Part shown: positions 1-8,510 of the stretch, piece by piece
Position numbering within the stretch: the stretch's first letter is position 1
How the letters are laid out: each line of letters opens with the position of its first letter
Source of the DNA: Streptomyces carminius
GTDB lineage: Bacteria > Actinomycetota > Actinomycetes > Streptomycetales > Streptomycetaceae
Direction: 5' to 3'
Assembly: GCF_002794255.1 (NCBI RefSeq)
Contig: NZ_PGGW01000038.1
Coordinates: 248,001-312,000, forward strand
DNA: 64,000 nucleotides
Notes under the pieces: model-generated
Database searches by the model: none
Seen by the model: the letters and a program-made list of their open reading frames with translations, nothing else
Told to the model about the DNA's origin: nothing
Program-made: the position numbers and the translations under genes

Positions 1-1
1 C

Positions 2-274
2 ACGCTGCCGGCCGAGGTCGCGGGCCGGGTCGCCCTGAACGAACTCCTCCTCCACGGCTGGGACCTCGCCCGCGCCACCGGCCAGGAGTACCGCTGCGAC
101 GAGGCGAGCCTGCGGGTCTCCGCCGGACTGCTGGAGCAGTCGGCGGACGGGACCGGACGGGAGGGGATCTTCGGCCCCGTGGTCGGGGTGCCGCCCGGCG
201 CCCCGCTCCTGGACCGGGTCGTCGGCCTCGGCGGGCGCCGTCCCGACTGGTCGCCGGCCGCGCTCCGGGAGTAG
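2..274 (+). CDS. TIGR03086-type mycothiol-dependent enzyme, C-terminal fragment
   Basis: Only the last 90 codons are inside the window; the start lies to the left. The visible residues LNELLLHGWDLARATGQ are typical of the actinobacterial TIGR03086 branch of the DinB/maleylpyruvate-isomerase-like superfamily, whose members use mycothiol as cofactor and bind metal with conserved histidines. The C-terminus DRVVGLGGRRPDW also fits. Substrate cannot be told from this piece. The stop is followed within 20 bases by a palindromic terminator, so this is the last gene of its transcript. Confidence 0.75.
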   Translation, partial: TLPAEVAGRVALNELLLHGWDLARATGQEYRCDEASLRVSAGLLEQSADGTGREGIFGPVVGVPPGAPLLDRVVGLGGRRPDWSPAALRE

Positions 275-293
275 TCCTGGAAGCGGCGGAGGG

Positions 294-317
294 AACCGGT
301 CCCGGCCGGGACCGGTT
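294..317. terminator. Perfect 24-bp palindromic terminator
   Basis: A 12-bp perfect self-complementary sequence (arm AACCGGTCCCGG) sits 20 bases after the stop of the first gene. There is no T-tract, as is usual for Streptomyces hairpin terminators. Confidence 0.6.
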
Positions 318-384
318 GGGCTAACATCGTCCGCAGCCGCTCCCGCGCCCGCGGGCCAGGCGGCGCGGACGCGGGGAGGTGCGG

Positions 385-759
385 ATGCCGTACGGCGGTT
401 CGACCGGCCGTGAGCCCTCCCTCCGTCGGTGGCGGCCGGGCACGGGCCCGCGCTCGCCGCTCCTGCTGGTTCCCCCGGCAGTACTGACCCTGCTGGCGCT
501 CCTGACCGGTCTGCAACCGGGGCAGGGCGGCCTGGCGACCACCGCGGTGGCACTCGCCGCGACCGCCGCCGCGGGTACCGCCCTCGCCGTGGCCGCCCTC
601 CTGGCCGCACGTCTGGCCCGGCCCGCGCCGCCGGCCCGGATCCGGACCGCGCTGCGCGACCGGGAACGCCGTACCGCCTTCCTGCCGCAGCGCGATCCCG
701 ACGCCGCGGGCCGGCCCCGGCCCCGGGCTCCCGGCCGTCCCCTCCCGACGGCCGGGTAG
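385..759 (+). CDS. DUF6412 family membrane protein
   Basis: A 124-aa protein with two hydrophobic segments (about residues 30-48 and 55-75) followed by a conserved cytoplasmic tail containing RIRTALRDRERRTAFLPQRD and a proline/arginine-rich end. That tail is the signature of DUF6412, an uncharacterised actinobacterial family commonly found immediately upstream of a YidC-type insertase, as here. ATG 385 was preferred to GTG 379 because GGGGAGG lies 5 bases before it. A role linked to membrane protein insertion is inferred from synteny only. Confidence 0.8.
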   Translation: MPYGGSTGREPSLRRWRPGTGPRSPLLLVPPAVLTLLALLTGLQPGQGGLATTAVALAATAAAGTALAVAALLAARLARPAPPARIRTALRDRERRTAFLPQRDPDAAGRPRPRAPGRPLPTAG

Positions 760-885
760 CCGCGGCTCTCCTCTCCCGGATCTCCGGACGCCCCGGAGCA
801 CCCCGGCCGGGGGCCGTGTCCGCACGGCTCGTCACGCCGAAAAAGCTCCGTCCGGCACGACGAGACCCCGGGAGGGATCCCCTTC

Positions 886-1647
886 ATGCGCACTGTCGCC
901 CAGCTTTTCGCGCTGCTCACCGGCGCACTCGAACCACTCTTCGCCACCTCGGCGACCGCCGTCGCGATCGTCGTGGCCACCATGTGCGTACGCACCCTGC
1001 TGCACCCCCTGGCACGGGCGGGGGTGCGGGGCGAGAAGGCCCGGGCCCGGCTCGCCCCGGAGACGGCCGGGCTGCGGAAGCGGCATGCCGGGGATCCGGA
1101 ACGACTCCGGCGGGCCCTGCTGGAACTGCACGTCAGGGAGGGGGTCTCGCCGCTGGCCGGGATCGCCCCGACGCTGCTCCAGCTACCGGTCTTCTTCGTG
1201 ATGTACCGGCTGTTCACGGCTCCGCGGGTGGGCGGTGAGCCCAACGGACTGCTGGCGGACCGGCTGGGCCCCGCCCCGCTGGGCGGCCGCTGGACCGACG
1301 CGCTCGCCGACGGCGGGGTGCTCGGCGCGCCGGGACTGGTGTACCTCGCGCTGTTCGGGGTGCTCGCCGCGGTGGCGCTGTGGTCGTACCGAAGGGCGCG
1401 CGCGGCGGTCGACCCGGCACTCGAACAGACGGTGCCGGGGGCGGCGGGGCTGGTGAAGGTGCTGCCGCTGCTGTCCTTCGGGACGCTGGTCACCGCCGCG
1501 CTCGTACCGCTGGCCGCCGGGCTCTACCTGGCCACGACCACGGTGTGGACGGCGGTGGAACGGGCGCTGCTGCACCGCGGTCCCACGGCGGCGGCGCGGA
1601 CCGGCGCGGCGGGAAGGGCGCGGAGGAGCGGGCCGAACAGGAGCTGA
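886..1647 (+). CDS. yidC: YidC/Oxa1-family membrane protein insertase
   Basis: A 253-aa polytopic protein of the YidC/Oxa1/Alb3 family, which inserts proteins into the cytoplasmic membrane. Hydrophobic segments are visible around residues 20-40, 100-118, 150-170 and 190-220. The cytoplasmic loop after the first one is rich in basic residues. The segment PLAGIAPTLLQLPVFFVMYRLF is the classical YidC core motif before the second transmembrane helix. A strong GGGAGGGA precedes the ATG. It is shorter than the housekeeping YidC of Streptomyces (about 400 aa), so it is probably a paralogue working with DUF6412. Confidence 0.9.
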   Translation: MRTVAQLFALLTGALEPLFATSATAVAIVVATMCVRTLLHPLARAGVRGEKARARLAPETAGLRKRHAGDPERLRRALLELHVREGVSPLAGIAPTLLQLPVFFVMYRLFTAPRVGGEPNGLLADRLGPAPLGGRWTDALADGGVLGAPGLVYLALFGVLAAVALWSYRRARAAVDPALEQTVPGAAGLVKVLPLLSFGTLVTAALVPLAAGLYLATTTVWTAVERALLHRGPTAAARTGAAGRARRSGPNRS

Positions 1648-1693
1648 ACGGAGCGGCGTCCTGTCGCCTTCTCAGCCTTCCCGGGGCCCCGGC

Positions 1694-1731
1694 GCCCCGG
1701 CGCACGGCCGGTGACGGCCGTGCGCCGGGGC
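1694..1731. terminator. Bidirectional terminator, 16-bp perfect stem
   Basis: Arms 1694-1709 and 1716-1731 pair perfectly around a 6-base loop. The hairpin lies between the convergent yidC and Cip1-like genes and can end both. Confidence 0.75.
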
Positions 1732-1794
1732 TTCTCACCGTGGGGGCGGGAGTGGGGGAGGGCGCAGGGGAGTGGGGCGCGGTGCACGCCCCGG

Positions 1795-2625
1795 TCAGCA
1801 GCCGATGCGGGAGCTGCCGACGGCGACGTCGTCGAACCACAGGGTGTCGGTGTCCCCGCCGTAGCTCTCCCAGCCCACCCGCAGATCGGTGAGGGAGGGG
1901 CGCCAGCCGGGCTTGCGCAGCCACTGGCCGTCGATGTCGTGGGTGGGGGTGCCGTCGACGGCCAGGCCCGGCACGGCCTCGCCGTCCACCCAGGTCTCCA
2001 GGTGCCCGGTGGAACCGTCGATCCGGAACTCCACGCAGGTCCAGGTGTTGACAGGCAGGGGGCGGCTCATCGCCACGCCGTTGGGGCTCTGCTCGGGCAG
2101 GGTGGCGTCGTCGGACTCGCGGTTCCACTGTAGGGCGCTGTTCTGGCCGCCCATGCGCAGGTCCTTGTTCTCGCCCGCGTCGTGCATGGCCGCGAACGTG
2201 ACGTGGGCGGCGGGCAGCGGGGTGGTGTGCCGCACCTGGAAGCGGGCCCAGAAGGTGCCGGAGGTGTCCACGTCGTCCAGCGGGGTCCCGACGAAGATGT
2301 GGTTGCAGTAGCCGCCCCCGCCGTTGATCCGCAGTGACTTGCCGCCGCTGTGGGCCACCGAGGAGTCCACGCTCGCGGTGCCGGTGCCGGAGCAGTTGGG
2401 GGCGCCGGCGGTCCAGCGGCCCGAGGGCTGGGAGCCGGTCTGGGACTCGAAGTCGTCGCAGAAGCCGTCGGTCCCGGCGGTCGCGCAGCCTGCCGCGGCG
2501 GGGGCATCGGCGCTCTCGGCGGCGGCGGGGGAACCGGCCGGGGAGAACAGCGCCAGGGTCAGCGCGGCGGCGGCCGGGGCGGCCAGTAAGCCGCGGCGGG
2601 AAAGGAGCCGTGCGGTGGGGGGCAT
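1795..2625 (-). CDS. Secreted Cip1-like jelly-roll polysaccharide-active protein
   Basis: A 276-aa exported protein with a twin-arginine-type signal (SRRGLL, then an Ala/Leu-rich core, cleavage near residue 36). The mature part has CDDFESQTG, NCSGTGTASVD, HSGGKSLRINGGGGYCNH and a C-terminal DTLWFDDVAVG strand. These resemble Cip1, the fungal cellulase-co-expressed protein with actinobacterial homologues and a lyase-like beta-jelly-roll fold; assignment is by recalled similarity. Catalysis is unproven, so binding protein or polysaccharide lyase are both open. Leucine 13, inside the signal, is encoded by TTA (2587-2589 complement), predicting bldA dependence. A CebR operator lies about 210 bp upstream. 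Confidence 0.72.
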   Translation of the reverse strand: MPPTARLLSRRGLLAAPAAAALTLALFSPAGSPAAAESADAPAAAGCATAGTDGFCDDFESQTGSQPSGRWTAGAPNCSGTGTASVDSSVAHSGGKSLRINGGGGYCNHIFVGTPLDDVDTSGTFWARFQVRHTTPLPAAHVTFAAMHDAGENKDLRMGGQNSALQWNRESDDATLPEQSPNGVAMSRPLPVNTWTCVEFRIDGSTGHLETWVDGEAVPGLAVDGTPTHDIDGQWLRKPGWRPSLTDLRVGWESYGGDTDTLWFDDVAVGSSRIGC

Positions 2626-2833
2626 GTCGATCTCCTTGGGAAGTGCCGGACGGGCGGGGTCCGTGGCGGCGCGGTGCGCCCGCCCACGGGCGCGGACGGT
2701 TCCGGCGGTGCCGTGGTGTGGGGGAAGCCGTGCGGCGGGTGCCTTCCGGGCCCGGTCGTGTCCGGTCGCGGTGGCCGCCGGGCCCGGTCGTACCAGGGCC
2801 CGGGGAACCGGTCCCGCTCTCGGCCGAGCGGCG

Positions 2834-2859
2834 TGGGAGCGCTCCCACGCAGAACTGTA
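2834..2859 (-). promoter_or_regulatory. CebR operator with adjoining -10 box for the Cip1-like gene
   Basis: TGGGAGCGCTCCCA at 2834-2847 is the perfect palindrome recognised by CebR, the LacI-family cellobiose/cellotriose-sensing repressor of Streptomyces. On the minus strand a TACAGT -10 element (2854-2859) is followed 6 bases later by the operator, so repressor would sit at the transcription start. A degenerate second half-site, TGGGAGCAC, lies at 2867-2875. The rest of 2626-3025 shows no gene. Confidence 0.85.
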
Positions 2860-3025
2860 ACGGCCGTGGGAGCACTTGGAAACCCCGCCTCACGGCCCGG
2901 CCACCGGGCACACGGCCAGGCGGATGAACGGGCGGGGCCGCCGCTGCGTACCCCTTCGCGTGCCCTGCGGCGCTCGCGGCGGGGCACGGGCCGTTCCGTC
3001 TGCCGCCCACCGTGAGGACATGCCG

Positions 3026-3583
3026 ATGACAGAGCGAAGCAGCCTTCCCCTGCGGGCCCTTCCGTCCGGGAGGGCCGAACTCCACGTGGTGCTCGACCTG
3101 GACTGGGCGGACATCGCCGCCCTCGGCGCGGAGGCCGGACGGCTGGCCGACCGGCTCCAGCGTGCCGTCACTCTGGATGAAGCCGTCAGTCACCGGCTGA
3201 GCACCGGGTCCGGTACCCGGGCCACCGTTCCGGTCGTGCCCCCCGGCCCTGGTCCGGCCGCGGTCCCCGCGGTAGAGCGGGACCGCTCGAGAAGCGCCGC
3301 CCCGGCGTCCGCCGGTTCTCCGGGAGCCGAGGCCGGCCGTCACGCGGCCGGGCGGGACGGCGGCTCCGCGGCCTCCGCCCCGGTCTCCGCCGTCACCCCG
3401 ATGTCCGGGGCCGCGGCCGGACGGGACCGGGCCGCCTCCCCTGCCGGGCAGCACCCCGCGGAGGAGCGGCGGACGGTGGAGCGCGTCTCCCTGGCCGCGT
3501 CACCCGGGAGTGCCGGGCATTCCGGGGCCGCCGACACCGCCGCCGTCCCCGGGGCCTACCGGGCCACCGGGACCGCCGGCTGA
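3026..3583 (+). CDS. Hypothetical protein with charged N-terminal helix and low-complexity tail
   Basis: An unrecognised 185-aa protein. Residues 10-55 (SGRAELHVVLDLDWADIAAL then GAEAGRLADRLQRAVTLDE) look like a structured, conserved core with an amphipathic helix. The remainder is Ala/Gly/Pro/Ser-rich and probably disordered. There is no signal peptide or transmembrane segment. ATG 3026 is chosen over ATG 3020 because GAGGA at 3014-3018 is 7 bases upstream of it. The stop overlaps a small hairpin (3573-3590). Confidence 0.55.
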   Translation: MTERSSLPLRALPSGRAELHVVLDLDWADIAALGAEAGRLADRLQRAVTLDEAVSHRLSTGSGTRATVPVVPPGPGPAAVPAVERDRSRSAAPASAGSPGAEAGRHAAGRDGGSAASAPVSAVTPMSGAAAGRDRAASPAGQHPAEERRTVERVSLAASPGSAGHSGAADTAAVPGAYRATGTAG

Positions 3584-3590
3584 CCGGCGG
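3573..3590. terminator. Short hairpin overlapping the stop codon
   Basis: A 7-bp GC stem (CCGCCGG/CCGGCGG) with the stop codon in its 4-base loop. It may help end the transcript, but it is weaker than the other terminators here. Confidence 0.35.
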
Positions 3591-3696
3591 CCCGTACCGT
3601 CCGGCTCCCGGTGGCGCGCCGGGGAACGTCCGGAGCCGGGACTTTGAACCGGCGCGGGGCGTGGTGCCCCCGCCCGTGAGGAGGGGTGAGGACGTC

Positions 3697-4188
3697 TCAG
3701 GCGGTTCCGGTCAGCCCCTCGCGCTGGAGGATGGTGCGGGCCTGATCGGCGTGTCCGCCGCGCACGATGACGTCGTAGCGGGCGGCGGCCAGGGACCGGG
3801 TCGAGGAGAAGTCACGGCGTCCGCCGGTCGCCGCGTGACCGACGAAACCGAAGGCCGCGCCCCACAGCGCGCCGATGAGCAGACCACCGAGGATCAGTCC
3901 CAGCCAGGCGGGACCGGGGGTGAACAATCCCACCAGCAGACCGATGAAGAGGCCGAACCAGGCACCGCTGGCGGCGCCGAGCCCAGCCGCGCGGCCCTTG
4001 GTCATCCGGCCGGTGACATGCTCGACCAGGCGCAGGTCCGACCCGACGATGTCGATGTGCTCCACGGGGAACTTCTCGTCGGAGAGCCGGTCGACCGCGG
4101 CCTGGGCCTCCTCGTAGGCGGAGTAGCTGGCCACCGTGTTCCAGGCATCGCTGACCGGATCCGGGGGGTTCGGGTCGATGTGCGCCAT
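3697..4188 (-). CDS. General stress protein (YflT/17M-like) with glycine-zipper membrane region
   Basis: A 163-aa protein. The N-terminal domain (residues 15-65, SYSAYEEAQAAVDRLSDEKF then VEHIDIVGSDLRLVEHVTGR) resembles the YflT/general stress 17M domain. A Gly-rich hydrophobic stretch (about 72-122) follows, likely forming a membrane hairpin, then a short beta-rich tail (YDVIVRGGHADQARTIL). Such proteins are common in the Streptomyces osmotic/sigma-B-type response. ATG 4188 has GGAAGGAGAG upstream. It is transcribed alone, leftward. Confidence 0.75.
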   Translation of the reverse strand: MAHIDPNPPDPVSDAWNTVASYSAYEEAQAAVDRLSDEKFPVEHIDIVGSDLRLVEHVTGRMTKGRAAGLGAASGAWFGLFIGLLVGLFTPGPAWLGLILGGLLIGALWGAAFGFVGHAATGGRRDFSSTRSLAAARYDVIVRGGHADQARTILQREGLTGTA

Positions 4189-4308
4189 CGTCGCACTCTC
4201 CTTCCGTTCGGTGCGCGCTACTGGCCGCCTGCCCGGAGGGTGCCGCTTTATGGCTGGAGAGTCCGGGACGGCGCACGCTCCGGCCGGCCGGGATCCGGGC
4301 GGGGGCCA

Positions 4309-4348
4309 CCCCGGCCACCGGTACGGCGAGGCCGACCGGTGGCCGGGG
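4309..4348. terminator. 14-bp-stem hairpin after cvnD
   Basis: Arms CCCCGGCCACCGGT and ACCGGTGGCCGGGG pair perfectly around 12 bases, just past the cvnD stop. This is a likely terminator of the conservon operon. Confidence 0.6.
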
Positions 4349-4357
4349 CGGGCGAGG

Positions 4358-4972
4358 TCAGCCCGCCGGTGTGCCCACGGGCGCCGGCCGGGACAACAGC
4401 AGATCGACCAGCGCGAGCAGCAGATCGCGGCCGACATCCTGGCGCCGTACGTCCCCCATCAGCAGCGGGACGCCGGGATCCAGGTCGAGGGCCTCACGGA
4501 CCTCCTCCGCGGTGCGGTCGCAGTGGCCGTGGAAGCAGTTGACCCCCACCACGAAGGGGATGCCCCGGCTCTCGAAGAAGTCGATGGAGGCGAAGCTGAC
4601 GTCCAGCCGTCTGGTGTCGACCAGTACGACCGCGCCCAGCGCACCGTTCACCAGGTCGTTCCACATGAACCAGAAGCGCTCCTGGCCCGGTGTGCCGAAC
4701 AGGTAGACCACCAGTTCGGGGTGGATGGTGATCCGGCCGAAGTCGAGCGCCACCGTCGTGGTGCTCTTGTCCGTCAGTCCCTCGATGTCGTCGACGCCGA
4801 CACTCGCCTGTGTCAGGTACTCCTCGGTGCGCAGCGGAGACACCTCGCTGACCGCTCCGACCAGGGTCGTCTTGCCCACCCCGAAGCCGCCGGCGATCAG
4901 GATCTTGACGGCCGAGGGGGTGGCTGGGCCGTCCCCCCGCCCGGCCGGGTGATCAGAGTTTCCGGAGTCCAT
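4358..4972 (-). CDS. cvnD: Conservon GTPase CvnD
   Basis: A 204-aa small Ras-like/MglA-type GTPase, last gene of the conservon. The P-loop GGFGVGKTT is at about residues 28-36. The switch region carries TTTVALDFGRI and the G3-type motif LFGTPGQERFW. The canonical NKxD guanine-specificity motif is replaced by VNCF, as in the conservon branch. Known conservon proteins form a membrane-associated complex likened to eukaryotic G-protein systems, with CvnD the nucleotide switch. Its start overlaps the end of cvnC by 20 bp, implying translational coupling. Confidence 0.93.
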   Translation of the reverse strand: MDSGNSDHPAGRGDGPATPSAVKILIAGGFGVGKTTLVGAVSEVSPLRTEEYLTQASVGVDDIEGLTDKSTTTVALDFGRITIHPELVVYLFGTPGQERFWFMWNDLVNGALGAVVLVDTRRLDVSFASIDFFESRGIPFVVGVNCFHGHCDRTAEEVREALDLDPGVPLLMGDVRRQDVGRDLLLALVDLLLSRPAPVGTPAG

Positions 4973-5348
4973 CCCTCACCGCCTGCAGAAGAGTCACGTT
5001 CAGTCCACCGTTTTCCCGGGCCACCAGCGGTGGCCGGACCGTCACCCTGCCGAGCGACACCAGGTCGTCGATCAGGATCTTCGTCACCGACACGGGCAGG
5101 TCGAGCGCCGCGGCGATCTCCGCGACGGCGGCCGACCCGCGGCACTGCTCCACAATGGCCTGGTGCTCCGGCTCCAGCCCTCTGACCGGTGGCTGGTCGC
5201 CCTGGAGCTCGACGGTGGTCACCACTGTGATCAGACCGAGGTCACCACGTTCCGGAACAGTCCTGCCACGGGTGATGGCATAAGGCCGGACCAGGGAGTC
5301 GTCGGCCTCCTCGTATCCCGGGTCGTCGTCCGTCCAGTGGCCACCCAC
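4953..5348 (-). CDS. cvnC: Conservon protein CvnC (DUF742)
   Basis: A 131-aa DUF742 protein. The family pattern is clear: an acidic N-terminus, SLVRPYAITRGRT, then a predicted winged-helix-like segment (QAIVEQCRGSAAVAEIAAAL, LPVSVTKILIDDLVSLGRVTV). CvnC proteins are part of the conservon complex, with no known enzymatic role. The GTG start at 5348 is preceded by GGAGG. It begins one base after the cvnB stop and overlaps cvnD. Confidence 0.93.
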   Translation of the reverse strand: MGGHWTDDDPGYEEADDSLVRPYAITRGRTVPERGDLGLITVVTTVELQGDQPPVRGLEPEHQAIVEQCRGSAAVAEIAAALDLPVSVTKILIDDLVSLGRVTVRPPLVARENGGLNVTLLQAVRDGLRKL

Positions 5349-5349
5349 A

Positions 5350-5775
5350 TCAGCCTCCGTCCGTGACCGTGCCGTCGGTACGGGCCTCGGTGCCCAGCTT
5401 CTGGCCGACCTGCTGGACGAGGGTGTGCATGGCGACCGCCATCACCTCGGCGTCGACGTCCTGGGACGCCACGACGGCCAGATGGGTCCCCTTGCCGGCA
5501 GCGGTGATGAAGAGCCACAGGTCTGCCAGCTCCACGATGACCTGACGCACCGGCCCGCCGCGGAAGAGTTCGTCCACTCCCCGGGCGAGGCTCTGCTGCC
5601 CGGTGGCCACGGCGGCGAGTCGTTCGGCGTCGGTGCGATCGATGGTGCGGGACTGGCTGACGACCAGCCCGTCGTCGGACAGGACGATGGCGTGCCTGGT
5701 GCCCGCCACCTGATCGACCAGTCCGTCCAGCAGCCAGTCCAGGTCCTGGTCGGTGGCGGTGGTTCGCTGTGTCAT
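5350..5775 (-). CDS. cvnB: Conservon roadblock/LC7 protein CvnB
   Basis: A 141-aa roadblock/LC7-fold protein, the family that acts as scaffold or GTPase-activating partner of MglA-like GTPases. The motif DLDWLLDGLVDQVAGTRHAI then VLSDDGLVVSQS at residues 10-45 is characteristic. The ATG overlaps the cvnA stop by four bases (ATGA), so expression follows cvnA. Confidence 0.93.
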   Translation of the reverse strand: MTQRTTATDQDLDWLLDGLVDQVAGTRHAIVLSDDGLVVSQSRTIDRTDAERLAAVATGQQSLARGVDELFRGGPVRQVIVELADLWLFITAAGKGTHLAVVASQDVDAEVMAVAMHTLVQQVGQKLGTEARTDGTVTDGG

Positions 5776-8174
5776 CGTGGGTCTTCCGTCGCGTTCTGGT
5801 TACGGCCCGGCGTACTGCCGCCGGTCGGGGGGTGGCCGTCTGGGGAGGACTGTCGGTGTGCGGCGCGGGACTGCCGCTGGAAGGCGCCGATGGCGGCGCC
5901 GGAGCGGGCGGGTTGCGGATGCGGTCCGGTTTCCTCCTGGGGGGTGCTGCCGGAAGGCTGCTCCGGCTCCCTGAGTTCGGCGGCGAGACTGGCCCGGCGG
6001 ACCCGCTTGGGCAGTGGGTGCGCCGCGGCGTCGGGAGAGGGATCCCCGGAGGACCGGGGCCGCGTGCCGGGCCGTGCTTCGTCCCGCGGGGCGGGGACGG
6101 AGATTACCGTGCCCATCGCCTGACCGCGCGAGCGGGCCGGCAGTTCGGCGGGTGTCTCCCGGACCGGGTCCGGGACCCCCCGCAGCGGTGTCTGCCCGGT
6201 CTCCTCACTTCCCGCCCCGTCCGGACCCGGTCCGTCCGCGATCAGTTCGGCGGGTATGAGCACGATCGCCCGGGTGCCGCCGAAGACCGACGGACGCAGC
6301 TCCACGTCCACTCCCAGACCGTGGGCGAGCCGTGCGACCACGTACAGACCGAGCCGGACGTCGTCGACCCGGGACATGATGTCCATCCTGGGCGGCTCGG
6401 CCATCAGCCGGTTGATCCGCTCGTACTCCTCGGGCTCCATGCCCAGACCGCGGTCCTCGATCTCCACGGCGAGGCCCCGTCCCACCAGTCCGGCCCGTAC
6501 CTCCACGGGAGTGGGGGGCTTGGAGAAGGTGGTGGCGTTCTCCATCAGCTCGGCCAGGATGTGGACGGTCGGCCCCACGGCGCGTTCGGACAGCCAGGGC
6601 TGCCCCTCGACCTCGATGTGGATGCGGCGGTAGTCCCGTACCTCTCCCAGCGCGGCACGCAGGATGTTCAGCGCCCGCACCGGTCTGCGCCAGCGCCGCT
6701 GGGGCTGACCGCCGCCGAGGATGACCAGGTTCTCCTCGTAGCGGCGCAGCCGGGCCGTGAGGTGGTCGAGGTCGAACAGCCCCTCCAGCACCTCGGGGTC
6801 CTCGTGCCGGCGTTCCATCTCGTCGAGCTTCTTGAGCTGCAGACCGATGAGCAGCTGGGTGCGGCGGGCGATGCGCTGCAGGAGCCGCTCGAAGCCGCGG
6901 TGCTGTTCCGTCTCCCGCACGGCGGTCTCGATGGCGCTGCGGCGGGCGGTGTTGAGGGCCTGGCCGAGCCGGCCGAGGTCGTCGTCACCGTGGCTGACCT
7001 CGGAGACCTCGGCGTCGACGTCGATGTTCTCGCCCCGGCGCAGTCGCTCCACGATGCCGGGCAGCTTCTGCTCCAGCTCCAGCGCCTCGTCGCGCAGCGC
7101 CAGGACGCGCCGCCGCAGCAGGCTGGTGAGCCAGAGGCTGAGCAGGACGACGACCACCACCGCGCCCAGACCGACGGCGCTCGTGGTGACCAGCCGGTTC
7201 AGCAGCGACTCCATGGAGGCGTCGCCCGCCGCCCAGACGAACTCGACCCGTATGCCGGACAGCCTGCCGAGCTGTTCGTGCACCTGGGCGGACGCCTGCT
7301 GCCAGCGAGCGGCCCCGCCGTCCTCCAGGACGGTGGAGGCACTGCTGCCGGAGGAACGCAGCAGGGCGTCCTGCATGCCGGCGACGGCCTGCCAGGCATC
7401 GCCGTCGACCATCTTCCGGTAAGCCGCGGCCTCGCTGTCGCGGAGGTGGGGCTCGTACCCCTGCTCGACCAGGTACCGCTGGACGCTGACCAGTTCCACG
7501 AACTGGTCGTACTCGGCGGGGCCGAACTCGTCCGGGTCTCTGGCCAGCAGGGCGTCCTGGCGGGAGAGCATCTCCTGGGCCCTGGAAAGGTTGTTCAGGG
7601 GCCCGCTGAGGACGGTCAGCTCCAGGTCCTCCGTCTGGCCGAGGGACTCGAAGAACCGGAGGCCGGCGGCGGTCAGCCCGTTGAAGCGCTCGTAGACCTG
7701 CTGCTGGGTGGCGTCCCCGCCGTCCATGGCCGCGCGGATCTCGCCGAGTTCGCCCAGTTTCCCGCGGATCTCCGTCAGTCCGTCCCGCGTCTGCGGATAG
7801 GTGTCGGAGATCTCGATGTCGGAGAGGGACTCGAAGGTGCGCACGGCCCGGTCGGTGCGCTTGCGCTGCTTCTCCAGGGCGGGGCGGCCGGCGCCGGGGT
7901 CGTTCAGTGCGAAGGCGCTGATCCCCCGCTCCATCTGCAGGGCGAGGAGGACGTCCGTGGCCGGGTACGCGGCGCGGTTGGCGATGGTGTGCTGGGTGTC
8001 CCGGTTCTGCCAGGTGGTCCCGAGCTGCACGGTGCTGACCGTCCACAGGGCGGCCAGTGCCACGCTGGGGACGACGGCCAGGATGAGCAGGGCTGTCCGG
8101 AGTGATTCCAGGCGGGACGAGCCCTTCTTCGTCCTTCGCCTCTGCCGTCCCGGCACGGTGACGCGCGGTGCCAT
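5772..8174 (-). CDS. cvnA: Conservon sensor kinase-like protein CvnA
   Basis: An 800-aa membrane protein. TM1 (about residues 28-48, LLILAVVPSVALAALWTV) and TM2 (about 328-352) flank a helical extracytoplasmic nitrate/nitrite-sensor-like domain. After TM2 come a HAMP-like linker, a coiled helix and a HATPase_c domain with the N-box ELMENATTFSKPPTPV and G-box RGLAVEIEDRGLGM. No clear phospho-acceptor histidine box is evident, as usual for CvnA. The last roughly 170 residues are Pro/Arg-rich and probably disordered. ATG 8174 has GGGGAGA upstream. It heads the cvnA-B-C-D operon; the ligand is unknown. Confidence 0.92.
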   Translation of the reverse strand: MAPRVTVPGRQRRRTKKGSSRLESLRTALLILAVVPSVALAALWTVSTVQLGTTWQNRDTQHTIANRAAYPATDVLLALQMERGISAFALNDPGAGRPALEKQRKRTDRAVRTFESLSDIEISDTYPQTRDGLTEIRGKLGELGEIRAAMDGGDATQQQVYERFNGLTAAGLRFFESLGQTEDLELTVLSGPLNNLSRAQEMLSRQDALLARDPDEFGPAEYDQFVELVSVQRYLVEQGYEPHLRDSEAAAYRKMVDGDAWQAVAGMQDALLRSSGSSASTVLEDGGAARWQQASAQVHEQLGRLSGIRVEFVWAAGDASMESLLNRLVTTSAVGLGAVVVVVLLSLWLTSLLRRRVLALRDEALELEQKLPGIVERLRRGENIDVDAEVSEVSHGDDDLGRLGQALNTARRSAIETAVRETEQHRGFERLLQRIARRTQLLIGLQLKKLDEMERRHEDPEVLEGLFDLDHLTARLRRYEENLVILGGGQPQRRWRRPVRALNILRAALGEVRDYRRIHIEVEGQPWLSERAVGPTVHILAELMENATTFSKPPTPVEVRAGLVGRGLAVEIEDRGLGMEPEEYERINRLMAEPPRMDIMSRVDDVRLGLYVVARLAHGLGVDVELRPSVFGGTRAIVLIPAELIADGPGPDGAGSEETGQTPLRGVPDPVRETPAELPARSRGQAMGTVISVPAPRDEARPGTRPRSSGDPSPDAAAHPLPKRVRRASLAAELREPEQPSGSTPQEETGPHPQPARSGAAIGAFQRQSRAAHRQSSPDGHPPTGGSTPGRNQNATEDPR

Positions 8175-8410
8175 GTCTCCCCAGCGGTGGTTGTGGTGAT
8201 GGGCCGCCGCTGGTGAGGGCGGCGTCGAACGGGGCGATGGTAGCCGTATGGCCGTTCAGAGGGAAACAAGTGTGGACAACTCACCGAGAACGGCGGGCAG
8301 AAGCATTTCCCCTGGTGGTGGCGGTGCGCCGGGCTGAGGTGCCGGACGGACCGCTCCGGTGCCGTGCCGGCTTCGGGCTCGTACCGGTGTTTCTTCCGGC
8401 GCTCCCCGAT

Positions 8411-8464
8411 GGACGCCCGGTGGGCTCTGCGCGAGCCGGCCCGCGCAGAGCCCACCGGGCGTCC
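8411..8464. terminator. Hairpin with 23-bp perfect stem
   Basis: Arms 8411-8433 and 8442-8464 pair without mismatch around an 8-base loop. It lies downstream of the leftward S4 gene and upstream of cvnA, so it probably ends the S4 transcript and insulates the conservon. Nothing else is seen in 8175-8510 apart from the cvnA ribosome-binding site. Confidence 0.75.
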
Positions 8465-8510
8465 GCTTCCGGTCCCTCAAGACCCGGAATCGCTGTGGTG
8501 TTCTCGCCCG

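Noticed and set aside
4358..4972. CvnD as an inactive GTPase because NKxD is missing
   Set aside because: The VNxF variant is usual in this conservon branch; P-loop and GTPGQE region are intact.
5769..8105. A 778-codon open frame on plus, antisense to cvnA
   Set aside because: Shadow of a GC-rich gene; no domain or ribosome-binding site, while cvnA shows full family structure.
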